In this document: positions 1 to 5,987 of the stretch, in pieces
How the letters are laid out: each line of letters starts with the position of its first letter
Position numbering within the stretch: position 1 is the stretch's first letter
Source: CAYMSA01 sp964392965
Lineage (GTDB): Bacteria > Actinomycetota > Coriobacteriia > Anaerosomatales > Anaerosomataceae
Assembly (NCBI GenBank): GCA_964392965.1
Contig: CAYMSA010000074.1
Location: 1 to 7,593 of the forward strand
Length of the DNA: 7,593 bases
Direction of reading: 5' to 3'
The notes under the pieces: generated by a model
Seen by the model: only the letters and a program-made list of their open reading frames with translations
What the model was told of the DNA's origin: nothing
The model's database searches: none
Made by a program: the position numbers and the translations under genes

Positions 1-102
1 GGCACGGTCGGGGTAGCGTTCGAGCAGCTCAAGATACTCGGAATCGAACTCTGCGGGATCGGCGGGGGCTGGCAGATAGACCAGGACTGCGTACTGTGGC
101 AT
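1..102 (-). CDS. YciI-like protein, N-terminal fragment
   Basis: Only the first 34 codons lie in the window; the gene runs off the left edge. The minus-strand ATG is at 102-100, with a purine-rich GGGGAGGA site about 4 nt upstream. The peptide begins MPQYAVLVYLPAPADP and continues into an acidic stretch ending LLERYPDRA. A short beta strand with an aliphatic-aromatic pattern straight after the start is typical of the YCII/DGPF (DUF1330-like dimeric alpha-beta barrel) proteins, small cytoplasmic proteins of mostly unknown function that sit near sigma factors in some actinobacteria. The characteristic DGPF part would lie outside the window, so the family call rests on the N-terminus alone. The gene is divergent from the NYN operon and shares its upstream region. 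Confidence 0.6.
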   Translation of the reverse strand, partial: MPQYAVLVYLPAPADPAEFDSEYLELLERYPDRA

Positions 103-295
103 CTTGTCCTCCCCGGTTGGGCTTTCCCGTGTTCCTACCCGGCGATCACGTCATCCACGCGGGAGCGCGGATGTCCCTCCGGTATTGTGGATATCATGGG
201 CATATTCCCCCCTGTACTACGCCTGAGGCGGTACACTTAGTGTCGGTGAAGGGTCACGTCCGATAGACAGTACTGCTGTGTGCCGAGGGGGCGCC
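103..295. promoter_or_regulatory. Divergent intergenic region with two hairpins
   Basis: This 193-bp gap separates two divergent genes and so should hold both promoters. Seen directly: an inverted repeat ATCCACGC-GGGA-GCGCGGAT at 153-172 (one mismatch), and a second one, TGTAC-ta-CGCC-tga-GGCG-GTACA at 213-235, with a two-base bulge. A TATCAT hexamer at 192-197 and a TACACT at 232-237 are possible -10 boxes for the rightward operon; neither has a good TTGACA-like partner at 16-18 bp. The TACACT overlaps the right arm of the second repeat, so that repeat could be an operator. Promoter placement is inference. Confidence 0.35.
285..291 (+). promoter_or_regulatory. RBS that fixes the start of the NYN gene
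   Basis: GAGGGGG lies 4 nt before the ATG at 296. An in-frame GTG at 278 would put this purine run inside the coding region and add six residues (MCRGGA) that do not match the family, so the ATG is preferred. Confidence 0.6.
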
Positions 296-1090
296 ATGCC
301 GGCGGGGACGAACGACAGACTGGCGGTACTGATCGACGCCGAGAACGCTCAGGCGTCGCTCGTGGGTGAGCTGCTCGCCGAAATCTCGCGCTATGGTGTC
401 GCGAGCGTCAAGCGGGCCTACGGTGACTGGACCACCGCCACGTTGCGGGGCTGGAAGGCGCACCTCCACCGGCACGCGATCCAGCCGATCCAGCAGTTCA
501 CGTACACGACCGGCAAGAATGCGAGTGACTCGGCGCTCATCATCGATGCCATGGATCTCCTACACTCGGGCAATTTCGATGGCTTCTGCCTGGTCTCCTC
601 CGACAGTGACTTCACGCGGCTAGCGACGCGGCTGCGCGAATCCGGCGTCGCCGTCTACGGCTTCGGCGAGTCGAAGACGCCCGAGCCGTTCGTATCGGCG
701 TGCGATCGCTTCATCTTCACGGAGATCCTCAAGCAGGAGCACGTGGGCAAGAGTGCTCCCGCCGGACTGGCCGGGTTGCCGCTTGAGGCGGTACTCGCCC
801 AGGCGGTGGAGGCGAGCCTGCGCGACGACGGCTGGTCACAGCTCGCTGCGGTGGGGGCGTACCTCGGCAAGGCGCACCCGTCGTTCGACTCGCGCAACTA
901 CGGGTACTCCAAGCTGAGCGAGCTGGTGCGCGGGCAGTCCTTCCTCGACGTCAGTGAGACGCCGAGTGACGATGACTCGGGCAACGTTCTCATCCGCGTA
1001 CGGATGAAGGGTAGCAGTCGCCTACCTCGCTTCCGGATACAGCGCCGCACGCCCGAGGCTCGGTCCGCCGAGCCGACGAAGACCCCGTAG
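296..1090 (+). CDS. NYN-domain ribonuclease with LOTUS/OST-HTH domain
   Basis: The protein has 264 residues. Residues 8-145 form a NYN (PIN-like) domain: the opening strand LAVLIDAENA carries D14 and N17, the middle has the conserved KNASDSALIIDAMDLL with D78 and D84, and a third acidic motif SSDSDF holds D103 and D105. These acidic residues are the metal-binding set of PIN-like endoribonucleases. Residues about 161-225 match the LOTUS/OST-HTH fold (LPLEAVLAQAVE, then WSQLAAVGAYLGKAHPSF and YGYSKLSELV), a winged-helix RNA-binding domain. The order NYN then LOTUS is a known bacterial arrangement (limkain-b1/MARF1-like). The likely role is cytoplasmic RNA cleavage or processing; the target is unknown. 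A basic, arginine-rich tail of about 25 residues follows. It is the first gene of a tight operon, 27 bp ahead of the next. An extended GTG start at 278 is possible but less likely. Confidence 0.88.
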   Translation: MPAGTNDRLAVLIDAENAQASLVGELLAEISRYGVASVKRAYGDWTTATLRGWKAHLHRHAIQPIQQFTYTTGKNASDSALIIDAMDLLHSGNFDGFCLVSSDSDFTRLATRLRESGVAVYGFGESKTPEPFVSACDRFIFTEILKQEHVGKSAPAGLAGLPLEAVLAQAVEASLRDDGWSQLAAVGAYLGKAHPSFDSRNYGYSKLSELVRGQSFLDVSETPSDDDSGNVLIRVRMKGSSRLPRFRIQRRTPEARSAEPTKTP

Positions 1091-1117
1091 CGGCAGTCGG
1101 CCAGACGGGAGAACGCG

Positions 1118-1576
1118 ATGGCACGGCGCGTGTGGTGGTGTGTGTTCGCGCTGCTCGTTCCGGCGGCGTTCGTCGTGCTCTCGGTGGCGGTCACGCGGTG
1201 GAGCTTCCGGACGTGGCCCACCGGTGCCTACACGTGGGTTCCCGCGATGCTCGCGCTCGCCGGCTTCGCTGTGCTGCTACTGGTAGGCCACCGGCTCGGT
1301 AGCCGCGGGGTACCGGTCGTGGTGACGGTCGTCGTATGGTTCCTCGGGCGGCTCCTCGGAGCGCTTGCCGCGGCTCCGCTGGCCGACGGCGCCGTAGACG
1401 CGTCGCTTCTCGCCGATGCGAGCTTCGGCTTCATGACGCTGGAGGACGGCCGCCCGGTGTTCGGTTCCCCGGCGGTGTTCTCGGCGGCGCTGCAAGTGGC
1501 GGTGCTCGTCCTCGCGCACCGATGGGGCATACGGGGCTCGGCTGATTCTGACGCCGACGCGAAGAAGTCCCACTGA
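1118..1576 (+). CDS. Small four-helix membrane protein, unknown
   Basis: I do not recognise this 152-residue protein. It is clearly an integral membrane protein. Hydrophobic segments lie at about residues 5-26, 39-60, 65-86 and 117-137, with arginines at 3-4, 27 and 31, a loop of mixed charge at 88-116, and a short acidic-then-basic cytoplasmic-like tail (SADSDADAKKSH). No catalytic motif or cysteine pair is visible. Start: the ATG has a GGGAG site 6 nt upstream at 1107-1111. It lies 27 bp after the NYN gene and 22 bp before the PhzF gene, so co-transcription is likely. The strong GC-type codon bias and the operon position argue for a real gene, even though the reading frame is short. It could be an actinobacterial orphan family. 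Confidence 0.8.
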   Translation: MARRVWWCVFALLVPAAFVVLSVAVTRWSFRTWPTGAYTWVPAMLALAGFAVLLLVGHRLGSRGVPVVVTVVVWFLGRLLGALAAAPLADGAVDASLLADASFGFMTLEDGRPVFGSPAVFSAALQVAVLVLAHRWGIRGSADSDADAKKSH

Positions 1577-1598
1577 GGCTGTTGTCGAAAGGAACACC

Positions 1599-2486
1599 GT
1601 GACGATGACCGGCACACTGCGCCTACTCGCTGCGTTCACCGATACGCCCGGCGGCGGCAACCCCGCCGGCGTGTGGATCGGCGACGAGTTGCCCTCCGTT
1701 GACTCGATGCAGCGCATAGCTGCTGAGGTCGGCTTCCCCGAGACGGCCTTCGTCGCTCCGGTGCAGGGGTGCGAGCGTACGATCCGCTACTACAGCCCCG
1801 AGATGGAGGTGTCGTTCTGCGGTCACGCCACCATCGCGACGGGTGTGGTCCTCGGCGAGTGCGGCGGCGACGGCGAGTACCGGCTCGCGACGCGCGTCGG
1901 CGAGGTGCGGGTGGCGGTGCGCACGTCCGGCGGCGTGCACGAGGCGTCGCTCACATCGGTGGAACCGCGCCACGAAACGGCCCCCGATGAGCTCGTGACT
2001 GGGGCTCTTGCGGCACTCGGCTGGCGGCGCGACGAGCTCGATCCCGCCATTCCGCCCGCACGCGCGTACGGGGGAGCGTGGCACCTGGTGCTCGCGGCGG
2101 CCAGCGCGGACCGCCTCGCGGAGCTCGACTACGACTTCGAGGCACTCAGGACACTCATGGCGCGCGAGGGGCTCACCACCCTGCAGCTCGTGTGGCGTGA
2201 ACGGCCCGACGTCTTCCACGCTCGCAACCCGTTCCCGGTGGGTGGCATCGTCGAGGATCCCGCCACAGGTGCGGCTGCCGCAGCACTCGGCGGATACCTG
2301 CGGGACGCGGGGCTCATCGAAGCGCCAGCCACGATCAACATCCGTCAGGGCGAAGCGATCGGCAGGCCGAGCCGGATACGGGTCGACATCCCGCGAGAGG
2401 GCGGCATCGTCGTCACGGGCACGGCCGTCCCTATCGCCGAGGACGAACTCGCCACTGCGCGAGAGGCAGGGGGACGACGTGGGTGA
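1599..2486 (+). CDS. PhzF-family isomerase/epimerase-like protein
   Basis: The 295-residue length fits the PhzF/YddE family, enzymes with a diaminopimelate-epimerase fold that catalyse proton shifts or isomerisations on small acids. Hallmarks seen: the N-terminal LAAFTDTPGGGNPAGV at 10-25, the proposed catalytic glutamate E48 in GFPETAFV, the strand YYSPEMEVSFCGHAT with the GHAT motif at 75-78, and the second-half EDPATGAAAAALGGYL starting at E219 with D220. These match the two pseudo-symmetric halves of the fold. The substrate cannot be told; no phenazine genes are near, so a phenazine role is not supported. Start: a GTG with AAAGGA at 1588-1593, 5 nt upstream; the ATG two codons later is an alternative. 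The stop overlaps the next gene's start by 8 nt, which implies translational coupling. Confidence 0.92.
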   Translation: MTMTGTLRLLAAFTDTPGGGNPAGVWIGDELPSVDSMQRIAAEVGFPETAFVAPVQGCERTIRYYSPEMEVSFCGHATIATGVVLGECGGDGEYRLATRVGEVRVAVRTSGGVHEASLTSVEPRHETAPDELVTGALAALGWRRDELDPAIPPARAYGGAWHLVLAAASADRLAELDYDFEALRTLMAREGLTTLQLVWRERPDVFHARNPFPVGGIVEDPATGAAAAALGGYLRDAGLIEAPATINIRQGEAIGRPSRIRVDIPREGGIVVTGTAVPIAEDELATAREAGGRRG

Positions 2487-2862
2487 GGTCGATCGCAAAG
2501 AGCTGATCCGGGCGTACAAGGAGACACGGCGCCCGGCAGGCGTCTACTGTGTCCGCAATACGGCGACAGGGAGCTGTCTTCTTGGGGTGACGCCCGATCT
2601 TCCCGGCATGCTCAATCGCCAGCGCTTCCAGCTCGAGAACGGCTCGCATCCGGATCCCGAGCTGCAAGCCGACTGGAATCGGCACGGTCCGGCATCGTTC
2701 GAGTTCGAGGTCCTCGACCAGCTCGAGCCACAGGACGAGCCCTCCTACGACCCCGCGGAGGACCTCGCCGTCCTCGGCGCACTGTGGGTGGAGCGGCTGA
2801 CAGCCGAGGGAGTGACGCTCTACCGGTGGACGCATCGCTGGATTCGCAAGGCGGTCCGTTAA
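2479..2862 (+). CDS. GIY-YIG protein, LuxR-like clade
   Basis: This 127-residue protein matches the compact GIY-YIG proteins often labelled LuxR-like. Seen: RAYKETRRPAGVYCVRN at 11-27, where GVY (21-23) stands for the GIY motif; LLG at 34-36 in the place of YIG; then NRQRFQLENGSH, LQADWNRHG at 62-70 and FEFEVLDQLEP, the conserved second half of the clade; and LWVERLTAEG near the end with a candidate catalytic glutamate. GIY-YIG domains are DNA nucleases in many contexts, but this small clade has no well-established function, and loss of the tyrosine in YIG leaves catalysis doubtful. Start: GTG at 2479 with AGGGGG at 2468-2473, inside the PhzF gene; the two genes overlap by 8 nt. It closes the operon, and 78 bp follow before the next gene. 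Confidence 0.85.
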   Translation: MGEVDRKELIRAYKETRRPAGVYCVRNTATGSCLLGVTPDLPGMLNRQRFQLENGSHPDPELQADWNRHGPASFEFEVLDQLEPQDEPSYDPAEDLAVLGALWVERLTAEGVTLYRWTHRWIRKAVR

Positions 2863-2900
2863 CTCTTCGTGTAATCCGTCCGCGAGAGCAGGTGGGGTCC

Positions 2901-2906
2901 TATCAT
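2901..2906 (+). promoter_or_regulatory. Possible -10 box for the arsenate reductase gene
   Basis: TATCAT lies 34 nt before the ATG, in the 78-bp gap after the operon. The same hexamer lies in the gaps before the NYN gene (192) and the first GNAT gene (3435). No -35 box resembling TTGACA lies 16-18 bp upstream (GTCCGC at 17 bp), so this is weak. Confidence 0.3.
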
Positions 2907-2940
2907 CGCGCCAACGTTCGGTCAGCATGAAGGAGACCAC

Positions 2941-3375
2941 ATGGACCGGGAGCGCGTTCTCTTCCTCTGCACGGGCAACACCTCGAGGAGTCAGATGGCC
3001 GAGGCCATCCTGCGCCATCGCGCTGGTGATCGCCTCGAGGCCCATAGCGCCGGAATCGATCCGGGTGTCGTGCGCCCCGAGGCCATCACGGTGCTCGAGG
3101 AGATCGGAATTCCCACAGCGGGGCTGCGCAGCAAGGGTGTGGATGAGTACCTCGGGAAGGTGCATATCAGTCACATCATCACGGTCTGCGCCGACGCCGA
3201 CGCGAACTGCCCGCGTATCTGGCCGATGGCCGATCGGCGACTGCACTGGTCGGTCGACGATCCGGCCGTCGTGGAGGGTTCCGAGGAGGAGCGACTTGCC
3301 GCCTACCGTCTCGCTCGCGATGAACTCTCGGACCTCATCGATCGCTGGCTCGCGGAGATCGGCGGCTCGCGGTAG
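2941..3375 (+). CDS. arsC: Arsenate reductase, thioredoxin-coupled (low-MW PTP fold)
   Basis: The 144-residue protein has the low-molecular-weight tyrosine-phosphatase fold. The phosphate/arsenate loop CTGNTSRS runs from C10 to S17 (C-X5-R). Two further cysteines sit at C83 and C90 in TVCADADANCP, and the segment RLHWSVDDPA at 100-109 carries the general-acid aspartate. The triad C10/C83/C90 is the arrangement of thioredoxin-linked ArsC (pI258 type), which reduces arsenate to arsenite by a disulfide cascade; simple tyrosine phosphatases lack the later pair. It acts in the cytoplasm. Start: ATG with AAGGAG at 2930-2935, 5 nt upstream. No arsenite pump or ArsR regulator is in the window, so it appears to stand alone. 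Confusion with a phosphatase is possible but the cysteine spacing argues against it. Confidence 0.9.
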   Translation: MDRERVLFLCTGNTSRSQMAEAILRHRAGDRLEAHSAGIDPGVVRPEAITVLEEIGIPTAGLRSKGVDEYLGKVHISHIITVCADADANCPRIWPMADRRLHWSVDDPAVVEGSEEERLAAYRLARDELSDLIDRWLAEIGGSR

Positions 3376-3434
3376 GGAGCCACATGGCTTGGTGAATCCG
3401 TCTCTCGCATCCTGCCGAAGGCAGATGCTCCTTG

Positions 3435-3440
3435 TATCAT
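3435..3440 (+). promoter_or_regulatory. Possible -10 box for the first GNAT gene
   Basis: TATCAT lies 42 nt before the GTG start. CTGCCG at 3412-3417 is a poor -35 candidate with a 17-bp spacer. Support comes mainly from the same hexamer recurring in the other intergenic gaps. Confidence 0.3.
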
Positions 3441-3467
3441 TGCGGGAGACCGACCGCCCATCCGAGT

Positions 3468-3472
3468 GGAGG
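3468..3472 (+). promoter_or_regulatory. RBS with long spacing for the first GNAT gene
   Basis: GGAGG is followed by 10 nt before the GTG at 3483, longer than the 5-7 nt used by the other genes here. No closer start codon fits: the next in-frame candidate upstream, at 3432, would overlap the possible -10 box and add a 17-residue tail unlike the family. Confidence 0.5.
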
Positions 3473-3482
3473 TACACATCAC

Positions 3483-3995
3483 GTGAGCGAGAATCTCGTC
3501 GTGCGGCTGGAGACCGAGGGCGATCAGGCAGCCATCAGGGAGATCCATCGGGTCGCATTCGCCGATCATCCATACAGCAAGCAGACCGAACACCTGATCG
3601 TTGACGCGCTGCGCGACGCGGGGGCGCTGCCGCTGTCGCTTGTCGCCGACGTCGGTGGTGTGGTCGTAGGGCACGTCGCATTCTCGCCCGTGGCCATCGG
3701 TGAAGTGGACTCCAACTGGTACATCCTCGGACCGATCGGCGTCATACCGGAACTCCAGCGCCTTGGCATCGGCAGTGCACTCGTATTGGCTGGCCTGTCG
3801 GCACTGAGTGAGTCCAGCATACATGGATGCGTGCTCGTGGGTGATCCGGACTTCTATGGTCGTCTCGGCTTCCGGCAGGCGGAGGGGGTGTCGTGCGGGG
3901 ATGTACCGCAGCGGAACATCCTGTACGTGGACTTCGGGTTCCCGCTCCCGGTAGGCGAGCTGCACCATCACGAGGCGTTCGACATCTCGGCGTGA
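3483..3995 (+). CDS. GNAT N-acetyltransferase, YhbS-like
   Basis: The 170-residue protein is a single GNAT domain of the COG3153 (YhbS) type. Seen: an opening strand VVRLETEGDQAAIREIHRVAF at about 6-26, the central strands SLVADVGGVVVGHVAFSPV at 52-70, LGPIGVIPELQRLGIGSAL at 82-100 with the acetyl-CoA pyrophosphate loop QRLGIG, and VLVGDPDFYGRLGF at 117-130, a YhbS signature with an acidic, aromatic turn. It transfers an acetyl group from acetyl-CoA to an unidentified amine, in the cytoplasm. Start: GTG at 3483 after GGAGG; the upstream in-frame start at 3432 is rejected. It lies 107 bp after the arsenate reductase gene and probably has its own promoter. Confidence 0.9.
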   Translation: MSENLVVRLETEGDQAAIREIHRVAFADHPYSKQTEHLIVDALRDAGALPLSLVADVGGVVVGHVAFSPVAIGEVDSNWYILGPIGVIPELQRLGIGSALVLAGLSALSESSIHGCVLVGDPDFYGRLGFRQAEGVSCGDVPQRNILYVDFGFPLPVGELHHHEAFDISA

Positions 3996-4094
3996 CCCGT
4001 CCGATAGGGCATGCGCACCTTGGGGTACCTCTGCGGTGAGGGTGGTCGGCGGCAGGACTGAGGCCGGCCGGCAGACGAAACCTCTGGAGATGAG

Positions 4095-4475
4095 ATGGAC
4101 CGCACCGATGTCGGCGACGATGTGAGCCCCGCTCCCGGCAGTGAGCGCGGGATGCCAGAGCGGCTCGAGGACCTGCCCTGGGTGGGCCGGGCCATCGCCG
4201 CGAAGCTCCGGCTTCTCGGCATCGAACGGCCCAAGGACCTGCTCGGGCAGGATCCGTACGAGCTCCATCGCGAGCTTGCGCACCGCACCGGTCGTCGCCC
4301 GGACCCCTGTCTGCTCGACGTCTTCATCGGTCTGACGCGTCTCGTGGCCGGGGAGCCGGCCCGGCCGTGGTGGGAGTACACTGCCGAGCGCAAGGCAGAG
4401 ATGGCCCGTCGCCTTGCCGGACACGAATCGGGCGACCCGGAGGGCGACACGGCGGACCGGACGGCCGGGATGTAA
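4095..4475 (+). CDS. Helix-hairpin-helix protein, Cdd1 family
   Basis: The 126-residue protein has a Cdd1-like core (Pfam 'pathogenicity locus'). Residues 24-50 give a helix-hairpin-helix: LEDLPWVGRAIAAKLRLLGI followed by KDLLGQDPYELH, where the usual IPGIG turn reads LPWVG. The next block, TGRRPDPCLLDVFIGLTRL at 65-83 with C72, and the closing PWWEY at 91-95 are the family's other signatures. Helix-hairpin-helix units bind DNA without sequence preference, so a DNA-associated role is likely; the actual function is not known, and the 'pathogenicity' and 'mitomycin resistance' labels seen for homologues are weakly founded. The first 20 residues and the last 25 look disordered. Start: ATG 4095 with GGAGA at 4086-4090; M20 at 4152 is an alternative. 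Confidence 0.85.
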   Translation: MDRTDVGDDVSPAPGSERGMPERLEDLPWVGRAIAAKLRLLGIERPKDLLGQDPYELHRELAHRTGRRPDPCLLDVFIGLTRLVAGEPARPWWEYTAERKAEMARRLAGHESGDPEGDTADRTAGM

Positions 4476-4506
4476 GGCATCCGAGCATCGCGAGTGCCAG
4501 TCCTGC

Positions 4507-4512
4507 TAGCAT
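4507..4512 (+). promoter_or_regulatory. Possible -10 box for the DUF805 gene
   Basis: TAGCAT in the context TGCTAGCATA lies in the 117-bp gap before the DUF805 gene, about 80 nt from the ATG. No convincing -35 box is seen 16-18 bp upstream. Weak. Confidence 0.2.
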
Positions 4513-4582
4513 AGGCGCTGGATCGACCGAAGGCGCTTGTGGCCCGACCGAGGCGCGACGACCATGGACACCAGACACTGAT

Positions 4583-4587
4583 GGAGG
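4583..4587 (+). promoter_or_regulatory. RBS that fixes the DUF805 gene start
   Basis: GGAGG stands 5 nt before the ATG at 4593. Starting at the earlier in-frame ATG at 4581 or GTG at 4539 would place this site within the coding sequence and add residues unlike the family, which usually opens close to the (M)NWYxxVLxxY motif. Confidence 0.7.
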
Positions 4588-4592
4588 ATTCC

Positions 4593-5093
4593 ATGAACTG
4601 GTATCGCGAGGTACTGCAGAAGTACGCGACGTTCACGGGAAGAGCGCGGCGTGCCGAGTTCTGGTGGTTCGTGCTCATCAACTTCCTGATCGCCACAGTC
4701 ATCGCTCTGTTCGAGCGCATGCTCGGGATTTCCGACGGGACGAACCCCGGGTTCATCAGCAGCCTGTATTCGCTTGCGGTGCTGCTCCCGTCGATCGCCG
4801 TCGGCGTGCGGCGCCTGCATGACACCGGCCGTAGTGGCTGGTGGATGCTCCTGGCGGTCATCCCCATCGCAAACATCGCGCTCCTCGTCTTCTTCATACT
4901 CGAGGGCACCGCCGGTCCCAACGCATACGGCCCGGACCCGAAGCTGGGGGCGGGTGCGCCACAGCAGGTGAGTCAGGTTCCGGCGAGCTGGCTGGCCGAC
5001 CCGTCGGGCAGGCATCAGCTGCGCTACTGGGACGGCACACGCTGGACAGAGCACGTCTCGGACAACGGAGTCACGTCCGTCGATCCTGTCTGA
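4593..5093 (+). CDS. DUF805 membrane protein fused to DUF2510
   Basis: The 166-residue protein joins two domains. Residues 1-117 are DUF805: the amphipathic opening NWYREVLQKYATFTGRARRAEFW, three hydrophobic segments at about 24-41, 55-72 and 84-103, the hallmark RLHDTGRSGWW at 74-84 between the second and third, and NAYGPDPK at 110-117. DUF805 proteins are inner-membrane proteins of unknown function. Residues 130-159 are a DUF2510 module (PASWLADPSGRHQLRYWDG, then TRWTEHVSDNG), a short tryptophan-rich domain common at the ends of actinobacterial membrane proteins, also without a known role. A 12-residue flexible linker rich in Q, A and G joins them. Both halves have their key residues. The gene is flanked by gaps of over 100 bp, so it is probably transcribed alone. 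Confidence 0.92.
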   Translation: MNWYREVLQKYATFTGRARRAEFWWFVLINFLIATVIALFERMLGISDGTNPGFISSLYSLAVLLPSIAVGVRRLHDTGRSGWWMLLAVIPIANIALLVFFILEGTAGPNAYGPDPKLGAGAPQQVSQVPASWLADPSGRHQLRYWDGTRWTEHVSDNGVTSVDPV

Positions 5094-5105
5094 GCACGTT
5101 AGCGG

Positions 5106-5159
5106 CCGGCAAGAGAGCACCGGCTCCCTTCCTGTGGTGGACTCCCGGTGCTTCGCCGG
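5106..5159. terminator. Hairpin after the DUF805 gene, possible terminator
   Basis: AGCACCGG (5116-5123) pairs perfectly with CCGGTGCT (5145-5152), and an outer CCGGC (5106-5110) pairs with GCCGG (5155-5159). The loop is 21 nt and no T-run follows, so a standard intrinsic terminator is not shown; it could be a factor-dependent or imperfect one. It lies 12 nt after the DUF805 stop. Confidence 0.35.
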
Positions 5160-5206
5160 TCGCCTCACGTGGTTGAGTCGGTGTCCTGCCGAGGGAGGGC
5201 GTTGCC

Positions 5207-5911
5207 GTGGACATCACGCGGATCGGCTCGGCCGTGAACTGCTACCTCTTGCGACTCGATGAGGGGTATGCGCTTGTCGACACGGGGCACGCTTTCATGC
5301 GCCGGCGTCTCGACGTGCGCCTGGGGTCCGCTGGCTGCCGCAAGGGCGACCTGCGCCTGATCGTGCTCACTCACGCCGATCCGGACCATGCCGGTAACGC
5401 CGCATATCTGCAGCGGCGTTACGGCGTTTGCGTGGCCGTGCACCCAGGGGAGGCCGATGCCATGCGCGGCGGGCGCATGCATGCGAGTCGCAGTTCGATG
5501 CCCGACTATCGCTCGCCCCTTTTCGGCCTCGCCCTCCAGGTGATGGCATTCCTCGCGCGCCTGCGCGGCACTGACACGGCGTTCGAGCCCTGTGAGCCCG
5601 ACCTCCTGCTCGACGACGGCGCCGACCTGTCGGCATTCGGTCTCGCTGCTGAGGTCCTCCATCTGCCGGGGCACTCGAGCGGGTCCATCGGGGTGCTGAC
5701 GGCCGAGCACGACCTCTTCTGTGGTGACCTGTTCGTCAACGTGACCTCGCCATCGGTACACTACCTGGTGGATCGGCGTGACGAGTTCACGCAGAGCATC
5801 GCGCGCCTGGCGGAGCTTGGAGTGCGCACCGTCTACCCGGGACACGGTCGGCCGTTCGCGTTCGACCTGGCGCACGTGCGGATGCGCGGGCTCAACCGGC
5901 CGGCTCGCTGA
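5207..5911 (+). CDS. Metallo-beta-lactamase-fold hydrolase
   Basis: The 234-residue protein has a full metallo-hydrolase active site: LVDTGH at 23-28, THADPDH at 55-61 giving H56, D58, D60 and H61, PGHSSGS with H156, CGDLF with D174, and YPGHGRPF with H213. This seven-residue set binds two metal ions, as in glyoxalase II and related hydrolases. Length and simple topology fit the general MBL-fold hydrolase group; the substrate cannot be read from sequence and neither a lactamase nor a glyoxalase role is claimed. A helical insertion at about 98-130 (MPDYRSPLFGLALQVMAFL) may be a substrate lid or a membrane-touching segment. Start: GTG at 5207 with GGAGGG at 5194-5199, 7 nt upstream. The gene is preceded by 113 bp that hold a hairpin but no clear promoter. 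Confidence 0.92.
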   Translation: MDITRIGSAVNCYLLRLDEGYALVDTGHAFMRRRLDVRLGSAGCRKGDLRLIVLTHADPDHAGNAAYLQRRYGVCVAVHPGEADAMRGGRMHASRSSMPDYRSPLFGLALQVMAFLARLRGTDTAFEPCEPDLLLDDGADLSAFGLAAEVLHLPGHSSGSIGVLTAEHDLFCGDLFVNVTSPSVHYLVDRRDEFTQSIARLAELGVRTVYPGHGRPFAFDLAHVRMRGLNRPAR

Positions 5912-5919
5912 GGGCATAC
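5911..5919 (+). repeat. AGGGCATAC motif, first site
   Basis: This 9-mer starts in the last base of the hydrolase stop codon and stands 89 nt before the second GNAT start. The same 9-mer occurs on the same strand at 6593 and 7167 before the two yegP genes, and a near match (AGGGCATGC) at 4006 stands 89 nt before the Cdd1 gene. CATAC could be part of a -10 box, but no -35 partner is clear. Confidence 0.35.
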
Positions 5920-5987
5920 GGCTGCGGTAGTCTGTTGCGGCCCGGATGGATCCAGATGACGATGAGGACAGGCGGCCATCCGCCACT

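Noticed and set aside
278..295. GTG start for the NYN gene six codons upstream
   Set aside because: It lacks its own ribosome site and would bury the GAGGGGG that precedes the ATG at 296.
2008..2478. Upstream extension of the GIY-YIG frame into the PhzF gene
   Set aside because: The extra 157 codons are S/R-rich out-of-frame translation of PhzF; the GTG at 2479 has a good ribosome site and begins family-like sequence.
1599..2486. A phenazine pathway, suggested by the PhzF family name
   Set aside because: No other phz genes are present, and most PhzF homologues are not in phenazine clusters.
1623..2519. Long minus-strand reading frame of 298 codons opposite the PhzF gene
   Set aside because: It is a GC-bias shadow: the + strand frame has clear PhzF motifs, and the minus frame is rich in R, H and E with no recognisable domain.
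4063..4072. Perfect 10-bp palindrome GCCGGCCGGC before the Cdd1 gene
   Set aside because: It is made only of G and C in GC-rich DNA, so chance is likely; no second copy or regulator supports an operator.
2431..4424. Two long minus-strand frames (348 and 373 codons) opposite the GIY-YIG, ArsC, GNAT and Cdd1 genes
   Set aside because: Both run across several well-supported + strand genes and their gaps, with compositions typical of antisense frames in high-GC DNA.
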